NCBI RefSeq assembly: GCF_002210425.1
Contig: NZ_MWQK01000002.1
Span: 248,001 to 312,000 of the forward strand
Source: Fibrobacter sp. UWB2
Lineage (GTDB): Bacteria; Fibrobacterota; Fibrobacteria; Fibrobacterales; Fibrobacteraceae
Reading direction: 5' to 3'
DNA: 64,000 bases
This document shows, one piece after another, positions 43,987 to 52,194 of the stretch. The notes below the pieces were generated by a model. It made no database searches. It was not told the origin of the DNA and worked only from the letters and a program-made list of their open reading frames with translations. The translations under genes were made by a program, and so were the position numbers. Positions within the stretch are counted from its first letter, which is position 1, and every line of letters starts with the position of its first letter.

Positions 43987-44877
43987 TTAGAGTAGCTTCT
44001 TGTCTAGCAACGGGTAGATTCGATTGAGTTCGAGCAGGTTTAGGAGCTTGTCGAAGTTGGCGCAATATTTTTCTTTGGGGAGCTCTTTGAGGAGCTGTTT
44101 TTGCAAAAGCGTTTCGAGATTGCGCGGGGTGAGGCTCATCCCGTGCATGGTACGCTTGGTCTGCTCAATCAAATCGTTCAAGTTTACTGCAACGAGACCG
44201 TCGGACTGGAGCTCGCCTTTGTCGCAGGCGGCTTTCACGAATGCGGTGAGGATAGCCTGGTCGGTAAGCGAAAGAATGTTCGGCGATGTGCTCTTGTAAA
44301 TGGCGCGATGGCGGAGCGTCTCGTAGAGAATCTTGATCAGTGGCTTGTTCTCTACAGATACGGATTCCGATTGCAAACGGACGAGCTTGAAGTCCTGTAA
44401 AATAATTAATAGTTTGTATGTTCCAAGTGCGGAGAGCTTTGAAAATTGAGCGATTTCGTCTTGTAGTGCGACTAAACTAATATCTTTTGCCGGCACTCTC
44501 GAAAGCACGAACAACAGCGACGGGAAAGTTGTTATCAAGTCGCTTTTGCGCTTGTTCTCTTGCGCGATGTGGTTGCGTTGTGTGAGGAACGCGAGAATGG
44601 ACTTGAGCCAGATGGGCTGCTCTTTCATTGTGTCGTGCAAGGTGCTTTGCGGAACGACTTCGATTTCGCAGTCTTCTTCGGCGTGGACCGTGTATTCCAT
44701 GGGCTCGCCTGCGATGAGGCTGAGTTCGCCAAATGTGGAACCTGGGCCGAAATTCAGGACTTGCGTACCGTTTTGCTCGTCCTTGGAAGTTGCTGTAAGC
44801 GCACCGCTTTTGACGATGTAAAATGAATGGGTGAGGTCACCTTGCAGGCAGAGATTTTCGCCTTCTCTCAAAATCAT
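43987..44877 (-). CDS. Cyclic-nucleotide-binding-domain protein, second of a pair
   Basis: 296 residues. Residues 1-110 are a CNB/Crp-like beta-roll: ENLCLQGDLTHSFYIVKSGAL, then GPGSTFGELSLIAGEP in the position of the phosphate-binding cassette. The canonical Arg of the cAMP pocket is not evident, so nucleotide binding is doubtful. The remaining helical part (about 110-296) shows no recognised DNA-binding helix-turn-helix. It overlaps its partner gene by 4 bases. The two share layout and probably act together. Function unknown. Confidence 0.7.
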   Translation of the reverse strand: MILREGENLCLQGDLTHSFYIVKSGALTATSKDEQNGTQVLNFGPGSTFGELSLIAGEPMEYTVHAEEDCEIEVVPQSTLHDTMKEQPIWLKSILAFLTQRNHIAQENKRKSDLITTFPSLLFVLSRVPAKDISLVALQDEIAQFSKLSALGTYKLLIILQDFKLVRLQSESVSVENKPLIKILYETLRHRAIYKSTSPNILSLTDQAILTAFVKAACDKGELQSDGLVAVNLNDLIEQTKRTMHGMSLTPRNLETLLQKQLLKELPKEKYCANFDKLLNLLELNRIYPLLDKKLL

Positions 44878-45782
44878 TTGACCGTCCCCTTGAGATTTGG
44901 CTCGTACTGCAAAGCCAATAAATAGTAATTTACTTTGTCAAAATTAAGGGAGAAAAGATGGTTCTCTTTTTCGATGAACCATTCAAATTGCTGCATCTGG
45001 AGCCAGTCTGTAACGCCAACTTCAAGGTTGTGTTCCTTGAATAAATTCATCCATGCGGAACCGTCTATGGTCGTGTCAGGCTCAAGTGTCGATAGCCAGA
45101 CGAGACATCTCTTTTGCTGGAGCGTGAGCTTGAATGGTAGCCACGGAAGTTCAAGTTCTTGCGTCTTGAGGTAATCCGCAAAAATTTCGAGAAGGCGCGG
45201 GTCCGGGACGGTTAGCGTCGAGCCGTTGGCTTGCGGGATGAGCATCTTGCGGCGGATAAGCGTCTTTAGAGCTTCGTTTGCGACTAGGAACGGCGTCTTG
45301 GTGAGCCACGAGAATTCTTGCAACAGCAACTGCTTTTGCAAAATTTCGTCTTTGCTGTAGAATTTGCAGAAAGAGGCGAGGCTTTCGAGCGGATTTTCCG
45401 TCTTTGCGGCGCGGATGGACTCGTTGATACGGCGCGTTTTGGCCGAAATTGCCTTGATGGCTGCCAAAAGCCAGACGGGGAGCGCCTTTAGCTCGGATTC
45501 CATGCACTCGTCATTGATGATGGTGATGGTTGAATCGGTGGTCGCCTGGAAAATATAGCGTACGGGTTCGCGTTCAAGCAGGGCGCCTACGCCCACGAGA
45601 TTTCCGGGATGGATCTTGAAAACGACCTTGTTGTTCGCTTTTGGATCGAGTGCGACAAGCTCACCTTCGTTCAAAAGGATGATTTTCTTGTCTTCGTCCT
45701 CTGGTGAGGATACAACAAAACCCGCCTTCACGCGGAGTCGCGTGGGCGGGATAAGTCTTGGTTGCGAATTCCCCGTAATCAT
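44874..45782 (-). CDS. Cyclic-nucleotide-binding-like protein, first of a pair
   Basis: 302 residues. The N-terminal about 115 residues have a CNB-like pattern (IILLNEGELVALDP, then IHPGNLVGVGALLEREP), but more divergent than in the next gene. The C-terminal region is helical and recalls that of the partner. No enzymatic or DNA-binding motif is recognised. It begins 31 bases after rplS without an intervening terminator, so it is probably transcribed with the rimM-trmD-rplS genes. Confidence 0.6.
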   Translation of the reverse strand: MITGNSQPRLIPPTRLRVKAGFVVSSPEDEDKKIILLNEGELVALDPKANNKVVFKIHPGNLVGVGALLEREPVRYIFQATTDSTITIINDECMESELKALPVWLLAAIKAISAKTRRINESIRAAKTENPLESLASFCKFYSKDEILQKQLLLQEFSWLTKTPFLVANEALKTLIRRKMLIPQANGSTLTVPDPRLLEIFADYLKTQELELPWLPFKLTLQQKRCLVWLSTLEPDTTIDGSAWMNLFKEHNLEVGVTDWLQMQQFEWFIEKENHLFSLNFDKVNYYLLALQYEPNLKGTVK

Positions 45783-45813
45783 CGGGAAATAACCGCCTTC
45801 GAAGTCCGGCTAA

Positions 45814-46161
45814 TTAAGCCTGGCGTTCTTCGATACGTGCAGCCTTACCGCGGAGGTCGCGCATGTAGTAAATGCGAGCCTGGTGAACCTTACCGGAGCG
45901 TTCGACAACGATGGAGTCGATGCGCGGGGAGTTGACCGGGAAGATACGTTCGACAGCGACTGCACCGGACATCTTGCGGACCGTGATGGATTTGCCGATG
46001 CCAGAGTTCTTCTGCTGAATAACGACGCCCTTGAACGGCTGGATACGTTCCTTGGTACCTTCGATAACCTTGACGTTAACGGTAACGGTATCGCCAGCAC
46101 GGAATTCCGGAAGGTCGGTCTTCAAATTTTCGTTTTGGATTGCTTCAATGTTCAGGGACAT
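45814..46161 (-). CDS. rplS: 50S ribosomal protein L19
   Basis: 115 residues from the chosen start, the usual L19 length, with typical segments [34 protein letters not shown] and [16 protein letters not shown]19 sits at the 30S-50S interface. The ATG at 46161 has GAGG eight bases upstream. A frame extension to 46191 would overlap trmD and has no family support. It is in the conserved order rimM-trmD-rplS. Confidence 0.97.
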   Translation of the reverse strand: MSLNIEAIQNENLKTDLPEFRAGDTVTVNVKVIEGTKERIQPFKGVVIQQKNSGIGKSITVRKMSGAVAVERIFPVNSPRIDSIVVERSGKVHQARIYYMRDLRGKAARIEERQA

Positions 46162-46177
46162 AATGTGTACCTCGTTA

Positions 46178-46882
46178 TTATTTGTCGCCAAATGTAGTAT
46201 TTATTTCAAGATTTTTAAAGATGTCGGGGCGTCTTTCTTGCGTTCTTTTTAACGATTCTTGACGTCTCCACTCTGAAATGTTCTTGTGATGACCGGAAAG
46301 TAGCACCTCAGGCACCTTTTTTCCTTCGAATTCTTCGGGGCGGGTGTAGACAGGCCAGCCCAAAACGCCTTGCGCGAAGGAGTCCGTTTCACCGGATTCC
46401 TTGTGGCCCAGAGCGCCGTCCAGCAGTCGCACTACGGCGTCCGTGACGAGCATTGCCGGAAGTTCGCCTCCGCTCACGACAAAATCGCCGATGGAAATTT
46501 CCATGTCGACCTCGGTCTGGCGGATGCGGTCATCGATTCCCTTGTAGTGTCCGCAGACAAGTACAAGGTGGTTTTCTTGAGAGAGTTCTTTGGCAATCTT
46601 GTGTGTGAAGGGGACGCCATCTGCCGTGAGGTAGATGACTTTTCCGCCATCTTCCTTGACTCCCGTGCTGCGAATGGCCTTCGCAAGCGGTTCGGGACGG
46701 AGTACCATGCCCGGTTCGCCACCGTACGGAACATCGTCCACCTGCCCATAGGCGTTGATGGCGAAGTCTCGCAGATAGACTGTATTGAACTCAAACAAGC
46801 CTTTTGCCTGTGCGCGGCCCATGATTGAACTTTTCATCGGCGCGAACATTTCGGGGAAGATGGTGATGCAGTCGATCTTCAT
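46178..46882 (-). CDS. trmD: tRNA (guanine-N1)-methyltransferase
   Basis: 234 residues. TrmD is a SPOUT-fold enzyme that forms m1G37 and prevents frameshifting. Conserved stretches include ITIFPEMF at the N-terminus, [17 protein letters not shown], the trefoil-knot loop [14 protein letters not shown] and [17 protein letters not shown] start at 46882 because GGAGG precedes it at 4-5 bases and the ATG overlaps the rimM stop as ATGA. Confidence 0.97.
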   Translation of the reverse strand: MKIDCITIFPEMFAPMKSSIMGRAQAKGLFEFNTVYLRDFAINAYGQVDDVPYGGEPGMVLRPEPLAKAIRSTGVKEDGGKVIYLTADGVPFTHKIAKELSQENHLVLVCGHYKGIDDRIRQTEVDMEISIGDFVVSGGELPAMLVTDAVVRLLDGALGHKESGETDSFAQGVLGWPVYTRPEEFEGKKVPEVLLSGHHKNISEWRRQESLKRTQERRPDIFKNLEINTTFGDK

Positions 46883-47436
46883 CGTTCCTCCGGGCAAACG
46901 GATTTTAAATAGTCGCTATCACAAACAATGAACTTTTCTTCGTCGTTGATTTCCTTGATGCAATCGTCAATCCAAGGGGCGAGGATGGACTTGCTGCTGA
47001 ATTCGGATTGCACGGCAAGGTCGAACTTGATGAGGAACGCATCGACCGTCATCAGTTCTTGCACTTCGATGACTTCACCGACGTCGCGACCGTCTTCGGT
47101 GTGGACGCGGAAACCTTCCAGGTCGTCAAGATAGTATTCGCCTTCGGGGAGCGGGAGACGTTCGGATTCGGGAATCATGACGTCGCCATTGACGAGCGGG
47201 GAGAGTGCTTCTGGAGTGTCGAAACCCTTGAATTTCAAAAGCCAGAGGTTGTTTGCCTGCTTGGCATCTTCGAGGGTGAGTTCCAAAACTTCGCCATTCC
47301 TCTTTTGAACGCGCACGTCTTTAAGGCTCTTGCAGCGAGTCAGGTCGTGGGTCAGGGGCATCGCTTTGATGTAGCCTTTGACGCCATGCGCACGCATGAG
47401 CTGGCAGACGGTGATGAATTCTTCGGAATCGGGCAT
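46879..47436 (-). CDS. rimM: Ribosome maturation factor RimM
   Basis: 185 residues. An N-terminal beta-barrel (RAHGVKGYIKAMPLTHD) and a C-terminal PRC-barrel domain (YYLDDLEGFRVHTEDGRDVGEV) are in the usual order. RimM assists 16S rRNA processing and 30S head assembly by binding S19. It lies between rpsP and trmD, with a terminator-like hairpin separating it from rpsP and a 4-base overlap to trmD. Confidence 0.95.
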   Translation of the reverse strand: MPDSEEFITVCQLMRAHGVKGYIKAMPLTHDLTRCKSLKDVRVQKRNGEVLELTLEDAKQANNLWLLKFKGFDTPEALSPLVNGDVMIPESERLPLPEGEYYLDDLEGFRVHTEDGRDVGEVIEVQELMTVDAFLIKFDLAVQSEFSSKSILAPWIDDCIKEINDEEKFIVCDSDYLKSVCPEER

Positions 47437-47495
47437 TTCTTAGAAGAAAGACGAGAGACTAGAGACGAGAGATGGTTGTTTGTGGTTTGCTAAAG

Positions 47496-47525
47496 AAAAA
47501 AGTCCCGTGCATGCGGCACGAGACT
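47496..47525 (-). terminator. Terminator or attenuator between rpsP and rimM
   Basis: A 10-bp stem with one mismatch (AGTCTCGTGC/GCACGGGACT on the minus strand), followed on that strand by six T residues. It would lower rimM-trmD-rplS expression relative to rpsP. Confidence 0.75.
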
Positions 47526-47542
47526 CTTTATTAAAGGCGTAA

Positions 47543-47956
47543 TTAAGCCTGTGCTTCTTCAGCGGCCGGAGCTTCAACAGCTTCCTTGGCAGCCTTTTCG
47601 GCTTCGAGGCGAGCCTGAGCCTTCGGGCTCAACTTGCGCTGCTTGGACTTGATTTCGCGAGCGACCGGAGCCTTGCCTTCGATGGAACGGTTGGCCTTGA
47701 GGTCGTGGAACAAGTCAGAAATGCCAGTCTTCTTGAGGAGAGACTTGACCGTGTCAGACGGCTGTGCACCGACGGAGAGCCACTTGAGGACCTTTTCCTG
47801 TTCGAAGCGGATTTCCGGCTGCTTGAGGTTCGGGTTGAAGAAACCGACCTGTTCGATAAAGCTATCGTCGCGAGCCTTGCGGTTGTCGATGACGACGATG
47901 CGGTAGATCGGGTTGTGACGCTTGCCGAAGCGGGCGAGACGGATAACAGTTGCCAT
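47543..47956 (-). CDS. rpsP: 30S ribosomal protein S16
   Basis: 137 residues. The S16 core opens MATVIRLARFGKRHNPIYRIVV and contains KWLSVGAQPSDTVKSLL. The C-terminus is extended by about 50 residues rich in Ala, Glu and Lys (ending EAPAAEEAQA), a common lineage-specific tail. The start at 47956 has AGAGG seven bases upstream. An upstream in-frame extension lacks S16 character. Confidence 0.97.
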   Translation of the reverse strand: MATVIRLARFGKRHNPIYRIVVIDNRKARDDSFIEQVGFFNPNLKQPEIRFEQEKVLKWLSVGAQPSDTVKSLLKKTGISDLFHDLKANRSIEGKAPVAREIKSKQRKLSPKAQARLEAEKAAKEAVEAPAAEEAQA

Positions 47957-47980
47957 TTTATACCTCTTTATGGGGTTTTT

Positions 47981-47994
47981 CCCGAAATTTCGGG
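47981..47994 (-). promoter_or_regulatory. Perfect palindrome in the rpsP leader
   Basis: CCCGAAATTTCGGG, 14 bases and fully self-complementary, flanked by C4/G4 and A/T runs, 25 bases before the rpsP start and downstream of its promoter. It could form a leader hairpin or be a protein-binding site. Confidence 0.4.
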
Positions 47995-48015
47995 GTTTTA
48001 GTTCTTTTGATGCCA

Positions 48016-48044
48016 AATATAGCAAACTTGCTTTTGTGTGTAAA
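48016..48044 (-). promoter_or_regulatory. Sigma-70 type promoter of rpsP
   Basis: On the minus strand TTTACA and TATATT are separated by exactly 17 bases, with the -10 box 60 bases before the rpsP start. The -10 hexamer is identical to that of the tRNA-Asn promoters in this window. Confidence 0.75.
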
Positions 48045-48074
48045 GGACGGCAATGAAAAAAAAATCCGTCCTTT
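48042..48074. terminator. Hairpin upstream of the rpsP promoter
   Basis: A 9-bp stem AAAGGACGG/CCGTCCTTT with a 15-base A-rich loop, overlapping the -35 box of rpsP. No gene reads into it, so its role is unclear. Confidence 0.4.
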
Positions 48075-48280
48075 TCTTATAAATTAATTTATTGAGCGGT
48101 GCGAAAATCTATAAAATTGCCGAAACTCATTCAAAAACGCCAAATTTGAGTCCTGCGTATGGCAGTGTGTGATATACTTCAAACTTCTTACAATCTGTGG
48201 CTGAATTCTAGTTGTTTTTCGATTTTCTCCCCAAATAAAGAGTTATATTAAGTATGTATAGTGATTTGAGGGGCCATTCT

Positions 48281-49654
48281 ATGGATATGCAATTGACTTT
48301 TGAAGATGTTGCATCAGCACATTCACTTGATTACGAGTGCGTATTCTTTGTCGATAACGAGACTAATCAGTATGCTATGTTTGCATTTCGAGGCAAGCAT
48401 ACCAAGCTAGAACTGACCGATACGCGAGATTTTTGGGCGGATACGAAGGTCAATATGGAAGCCGTCGTCTATCCCGAAGACAAACAGTCGTTCTCGGAGC
48501 ATATCAACCGCGAAACGCTCTTGAAAGCGATTCAAGACGATAACGCTTTTAATTTCAAGTACCGTCTGCTGGTGGAAGGGGAACCCGTCTGGTTCCAGAT
48601 GAAGGCTGTCCTTGGCCGTTCGCAGGGGCGGGAATATTTGATTATCGGTGTGACCAACATTGATAAGCAGGAACGTGAACGATTGGAATTGGAACAGAAG
48701 GCGTCCAAGAGCAAGGTTTACGGACAAATTGTGATGGCGCTTGCTGAGCGCTATGATGCCTTGTACATGGTGGATTTGGTGACAGACCATTTTGCACAGT
48801 ACAAGAGTGAACGCTTATTCTGCGAGTTGAACATTACGGTTGAAGGCGATGACTTCTTCAATCAGCTGAAGAAGGATGCCATGCAGGTCATCTATAGTGA
48901 AGATATTCCTTTGATTACTGCCGCTTTAGAGCGAGAAGCTTTCTTGCGTGAACTCGATGAACATGGTGTGTTCTCGATGACGTACCGACTGAATAGCCCC
49001 AATGGTCCGATGTACGTGAATTTGGTGGCTGTCTATGCCGACAAGAATCATGTCGTTATCAGCGTGACCAACGTGGATGCGCAGGTGCGCCGTGAACAGA
49101 AAATCAGGGAAGAGGCGAGTGCCAATTATGAAAAGGCTCGCCACGATGATTTGACCGGCATCAGGAACAAGAACGCTTACGGCGAATTCGAAAAGAAATT
49201 GGATGAGCAAATCAAGTGCGGTAAGGATATTGAATTTGCGATTGCTCTCTGTGATGTGAACGGCCTCAAGACTGTAAACGATACGCAAGGGCACAAGACG
49301 GGTGATATATATATCAGGGATGCGGCTAAGCTTATTTGCGAAACCTTTAAGCATAGCCCCGTATTCCGCGTGGGCGGTGATGAATTTGTTGTAGTTTTGC
49401 GTGGGTCTGATTTCACTAACCGCGAAGAGCTTTCACAGCAATTTTATGAAACCGTAAAGCGCAATGCCGAAGAAGACAAGGTTATTGTGGCTTGCGGCAT
49501 TTCCGTGTATGACAAAGGTCACGACAAGAATACTGCCGCTGTATTTGAACGCGCCGACGCCATGATGTACAGGAACAAGATGTCCCTCAAGGGCGGGCGC
49601 GACGAAATCATCAATACGATTATCAGAACCATCGGCGCGAGAATGAATATCTAG
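48281..49654 (+). CDS. Diguanylate cyclase with two PAS-like modules
   Basis: 457 residues. Two PAS-like modules of about 130 residues (about 5-140 and 150-275) precede a GGDEF domain (about 290-450) with an intact active-site motif VGGDEF (365-369). The inhibitory RxxD site normally just upstream of GGDEF is absent. It should make cyclic di-GMP from GTP. No transmembrane segment is seen, so it is cytosolic. I start at 48281 because GAGGGG sits seven bases upstream; the earlier in-frame ATG at 48254 lies directly behind a TATATT that looks like the -10 box. The PAS-like modules closely resemble those in the hybrid kinase at 15.8 kb. Confidence 0.9.
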   Translation: MDMQLTFEDVASAHSLDYECVFFVDNETNQYAMFAFRGKHTKLELTDTRDFWADTKVNMEAVVYPEDKQSFSEHINRETLLKAIQDDNAFNFKYRLLVEGEPVWFQMKAVLGRSQGREYLIIGVTNIDKQERERLELEQKASKSKVYGQIVMALAERYDALYMVDLVTDHFAQYKSERLFCELNITVEGDDFFNQLKKDAMQVIYSEDIPLITAALEREAFLRELDEHGVFSMTYRLNSPNGPMYVNLVAVYADKNHVVISVTNVDAQVRREQKIREEASANYEKARHDDLTGIRNKNAYGEFEKKLDEQIKCGKDIEFAIALCDVNGLKTVNDTQGHKTGDIYIRDAAKLICETFKHSPVFRVGGDEFVVVLRGSDFTNREELSQQFYETVKRNAEEDKVIVACGISVYDKGHDKNTAAVFERADAMMYRNKMSLKGGRDEIINTIIRTIGARMNI

Positions 49655-49668
49655 CGCCGAGCGTTCGA

Positions 49669-51033
49669 TTATCTCTTCTTTTTCTTGTTCTTGTCTTTAG
49701 GCGGGGTGTAGTTCGAGCCGATCGTGCCGCCGTTGTTCTGGCGCTTGGCGAAATCGCCGACCTTCTTGAACATTTCCTTCATGCTTTCGTACTGCTTGAG
49801 CACGGCGTTCACGCGGGCGGCATCCGTGCCAGAACCCTTTGCGATACGGGCCTTGCGGCTGCCGTCGATAATCTGCGGCTTCTTGCGTTCCTTCGGCGTC
49901 ATGGAGCTGAGGACAGCTTCCACATAGACCAACTGCTTTTCGTCAATCTGGTCGAGCGGGAGCTTGTTGAGTCCCGGGATGAGGCTCAAAATGTCCTTGA
50001 TGCGGCCGAGCTTCTTGATCGTGCGGAGCTGCTTCAAAAAGTCGTTCAAGTCGAACGTGTTGTTGAGAATCTTTTTCTTGAGGTCCTTGGCGTCCTTTTC
50101 ATCGATGACCTGCTGAGCTTTTTCCACGAGGCTGACCACGTCGCCCATGCCGAGGATTCGGCTAGCCATGCGGTCCGGGTGGAAAAGGTCGATTTCGTTC
50201 AGCTTTTCGCCAACACCGATAAAGCATATAGGCACGCCCGTCATCTTCTTGATGCTAAGCGCTGCACCGCCGCGGGTATCGCCATCCATCTTCGAGAGGC
50301 AGACGCCCGTGAAGTTCAGGCGGTTCCAGAACGTCTCGGCGACATTCACCGCTTCCTGACCGATCATAGCATCGGCAACGAACAAAATTTCGTCCGGATG
50401 AACCGCGTCGCGGGCCTTTTCGAGTTCCTGCATCAACTCTTCGTCAATCTGCAAACGGCCTGCCGTATCGTAAATCACGAGGTCAAAACCGTTGTCCTTA
50501 GCATACTGGTAGCCGTGCTTGATGATTTCGACCGGATTGCCCTGGCCTTCGTCATAAACCGGAACGCCGATGGACTTGCCGAGCACCTGCAACTGCTTGA
50601 TAGCGGCCGGACGGTAAACGTCAGCGGCAACGAGGAGCGGCTTCCTCTTCTTCTTGCTGCGCATCCAGAGTGCGATCTTGCCTGCGAAAGTTGTCTTACC
50701 CGAACCCTGCAGACCAACCATCATGATGCCCACCGGAGAAGGTGCGGAGAGGTTGATTTCCTTAGTTTCGCCACCCATGACGGCCACAAGCTCGTCGTGG
50801 ATAATCTTCACAATCTGCTGACCCGGGGTCACGGAATTGAGCACTTCGGCGCCCATGGACTTTTCCTTGACAGACTTGACAAAGTCGCGGGTCACGTTGA
50901 AGTTCACGTCGGCAGCGAGGAACGCACGACGCACCTCACGCAGCGATTCCGCCACATTTTCTTCGGTAAGTTTGCCCTGCCCACGCAGGTTCTTGAGAGT
51001 ATTTTCTAGAGAATCAGTCAGCTGTGAAAACAT
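49669..51033 (-). CDS. ffh: Signal recognition particle protein Ffh
   Basis: 454 residues with N, G and M domains. The GTPase G1 loop GLQGSGKTTFAGKI (about 108-121), DTAGRLQIDEELM (G3), the TKxD equivalent LSKMDGDTRGGA and the Met-rich M domain (about 325-430) are present. The protein ends in a short basic tail KDKNKKKKR. With 4.5S RNA it delivers nascent membrane proteins to FtsY. It is convergent with the diguanylate cyclase gene. Confidence 0.97.
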   Translation of the reverse strand: MFSQLTDSLENTLKNLRGQGKLTEENVAESLREVRRAFLAADVNFNVTRDFVKSVKEKSMGAEVLNSVTPGQQIVKIIHDELVAVMGGETKEINLSAPSPVGIMMVGLQGSGKTTFAGKIALWMRSKKKRKPLLVAADVYRPAAIKQLQVLGKSIGVPVYDEGQGNPVEIIKHGYQYAKDNGFDLVIYDTAGRLQIDEELMQELEKARDAVHPDEILFVADAMIGQEAVNVAETFWNRLNFTGVCLSKMDGDTRGGAALSIKKMTGVPICFIGVGEKLNEIDLFHPDRMASRILGMGDVVSLVEKAQQVIDEKDAKDLKKKILNNTFDLNDFLKQLRTIKKLGRIKDILSLIPGLNKLPLDQIDEKQLVYVEAVLSSMTPKERKKPQIIDGSRKARIAKGSGTDAARVNAVLKQYESMKEMFKKVGDFAKRQNNGGTIGSNYTPPKDKNKKKKR

Positions 51034-51110
51034 AGTGGGTCAAATATAGTTAATAGTTGGTAGTTACTAGTTACCAGTTTTAACGAAATGCCGTTGGAAT
51101 TGCCATTTTG

Positions 51111-51392
51111 TTACTTTCCGAATAAATCAGAATGCGATCCTGTATCCACAAGGGTGAGCGTCAATATTCCGTTGTTCTTTCTATAGCACAGAAGCCAGTC
51201 GGGACGAATATGGAGTTCTCTCGTTCCTTCGAATATCCCCGAAAGTTCATGGTCATGATACGTTTCTTCAAGAACTTGATCCGTTCGAAGTTTTTCGACA
51301 ACTGACTTGAGCTCTTCTAATGGAAACCCACGTTTTTGACAGCGCTTATAACCCTTCTTAAAACGGCTAGTCCAGATAACTTCGTATATCAT
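51111..51392 (-). CDS. YafQ/RelE-family mRNA interferase toxin
   Basis: 93 residues, the right size for YafQ. Family features include YEVIWTSRFKKGYKRCQKRG at the start, YHDHELSG, and the catalytic end LHIRPDWLLCYR...LVDTGSHSDLF, with His at the position of the active-site residue. YafQ-type toxins cut mRNA on the ribosome. It overlaps the antitoxin gene by 4 bases (ATGA), giving antitoxin-first coupled translation. Confidence 0.92.
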   Translation of the reverse strand: MIYEVIWTSRFKKGYKRCQKRGFPLEELKSVVEKLRTDQVLEETYHDHELSGIFEGTRELHIRPDWLLCYRKNNGILTLTLVDTGSHSDLFGK

Positions 51393-51667
51393 TTGTCAAG
51401 GTCCGCCCACATTTCGTTCATATCCGTATAGCGTTTTGTTTTCGGGTCTGCTTCGAGTTGCTTTGCTTCTTCAATCGCGTCCAAAAGCTCGCCGGAACGT
51501 TTCGGGTACTTCACTTCAAAGGGGAGGCCTTGCTGTAGCACCACTTGCCGCAGGAACATAGAAATCGCCTGAGACATGGAAAGCCCAAGCCCCTCTAGGA
51601 GCTTGCTTGCTTGGTTGCTCAGATCGGCATCGATGCGGAAATTTTTTGCTACGGTACTCATGTACAT
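51389..51667 (-). CDS. DinJ/RelB-type antitoxin
   Basis: 92 residues. An N-terminal ribbon-helix-helix (NFRIDADLSNQASKLLEGLG...SMSQAISMFLRQVV) binds operator DNA, and the acidic C-terminus neutralises the YafQ-like toxin. I place the start at 51667 (MYMSTVAKN) because AATGGAG lies seven bases upstream. The next ATG at 51661 is also possible. An inverted repeat lies just upstream as a likely operator. Confidence 0.9.
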   Translation of the reverse strand: MYMSTVAKNFRIDADLSNQASKLLEGLGLSMSQAISMFLRQVVLQQGLPFEVKYPKRSGELLDAIEEAKQLEADPKTKRYTDMNEMWADLDK

Positions 51668-51692
51668 AAATATACTCCATTTTAATTGTAAA

Positions 51693-51720
51693 TGCAAGTA
51701 TTTGATTGTGTTTACTTGCA
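51693..51720 (-). promoter_or_regulatory. Likely autoregulatory operator of the toxin-antitoxin operon
   Basis: Inverted repeat TGCAAGTA...TACTTGCA with 12 bases between the 8-base arms, 26 bases upstream of the antitoxin start. A TACAAT -10-like box (51685-51690, minus strand) lies beside it. RelB/DinJ proteins repress through such palindromes. Confidence 0.55.
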
Positions 51721-51799
51721 GGTGTATTTCTATTGTACGGCAAATAAGTCTTGAAGGCTGTATTAATCTATGATGATGCCGTTTTTCCCCATTTCAAGA

Positions 51800-52033
51800 T
51801 TATTTCCTTTTGTGGAAAAAATTAGCCCAATAGGGGTTTTCCTTGTCGAATAAGGCTTTTTCTTCTGGTGTAAAATTATGAGGATAATCTTCAAAAAGGA
51901 ATAAAATCTTTTTCTTGTCGAAAGAAACTGCATGAAGGCCTGTTTGGTCAATGTAATCGACCCACCAAATCTTATCGTCTTCGTTTTCCTTATAGAATTC
52001 GATTCTTCCAGTTTCGTCTTTGACCATGATCAT
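51800..52033 (-). CDS. Small hypothetical protein
   Basis: 77 residues of unknown function, soluble and rich in aromatic and charged residues. It opens MIMVKDETGRIEFYKEN and contains KIWWVDYIDQTGLHAVSFDKKK and EKALFDKENPYWANFF. AGG six bases before the ATG supports translation. It sits between the toxin-antitoxin pair and the AGCS symporter, has its own upstream palindrome, and may be a recently acquired gene. No signal peptide or membrane helix is seen. Confidence 0.55.
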   Translation of the reverse strand: MIMVKDETGRIEFYKENEDDKIWWVDYIDQTGLHAVSFDKKKILFLFEDYPHNFTPEEKALFDKENPYWANFFHKRK

Positions 52034-52082
52034 AGCATACCTCGTTGAGCTTTCCCGGTACTCTTAATTTAAATTCTTTATT

Positions 52083-52097
52083 TGTCATAATATGACA
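52083..52097 (-). promoter_or_regulatory. Perfect palindrome upstream of the small hypothetical gene
   Basis: TGTCATAATATGACA, two 7-base arms around a central A, 50 bases before the start. It lies about 23 bases downstream of a TATAAT on the minus strand (52120-52125), a position suited to a repressor site. Confidence 0.45.
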
Positions 52098-52136
52098 TTT
52101 TGTAGCTTTTTTACTTTAGATTATATACTTTCTAAA

Positions 52137-52172
52137 TAAAAAAAAGGGACAGGTTGAAGTAACCTGTCCTTT
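52137..52172 (-). terminator. Terminator after the AGCS symporter gene
   Basis: A 9-bp stem GGACAGGTT/AACCTGTCC with a 5-base loop, followed on the minus strand by a run of T residues. Confidence 0.85.
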
Positions 52173-52194
52173 GTGCGAGTGTATACAGCTATTT

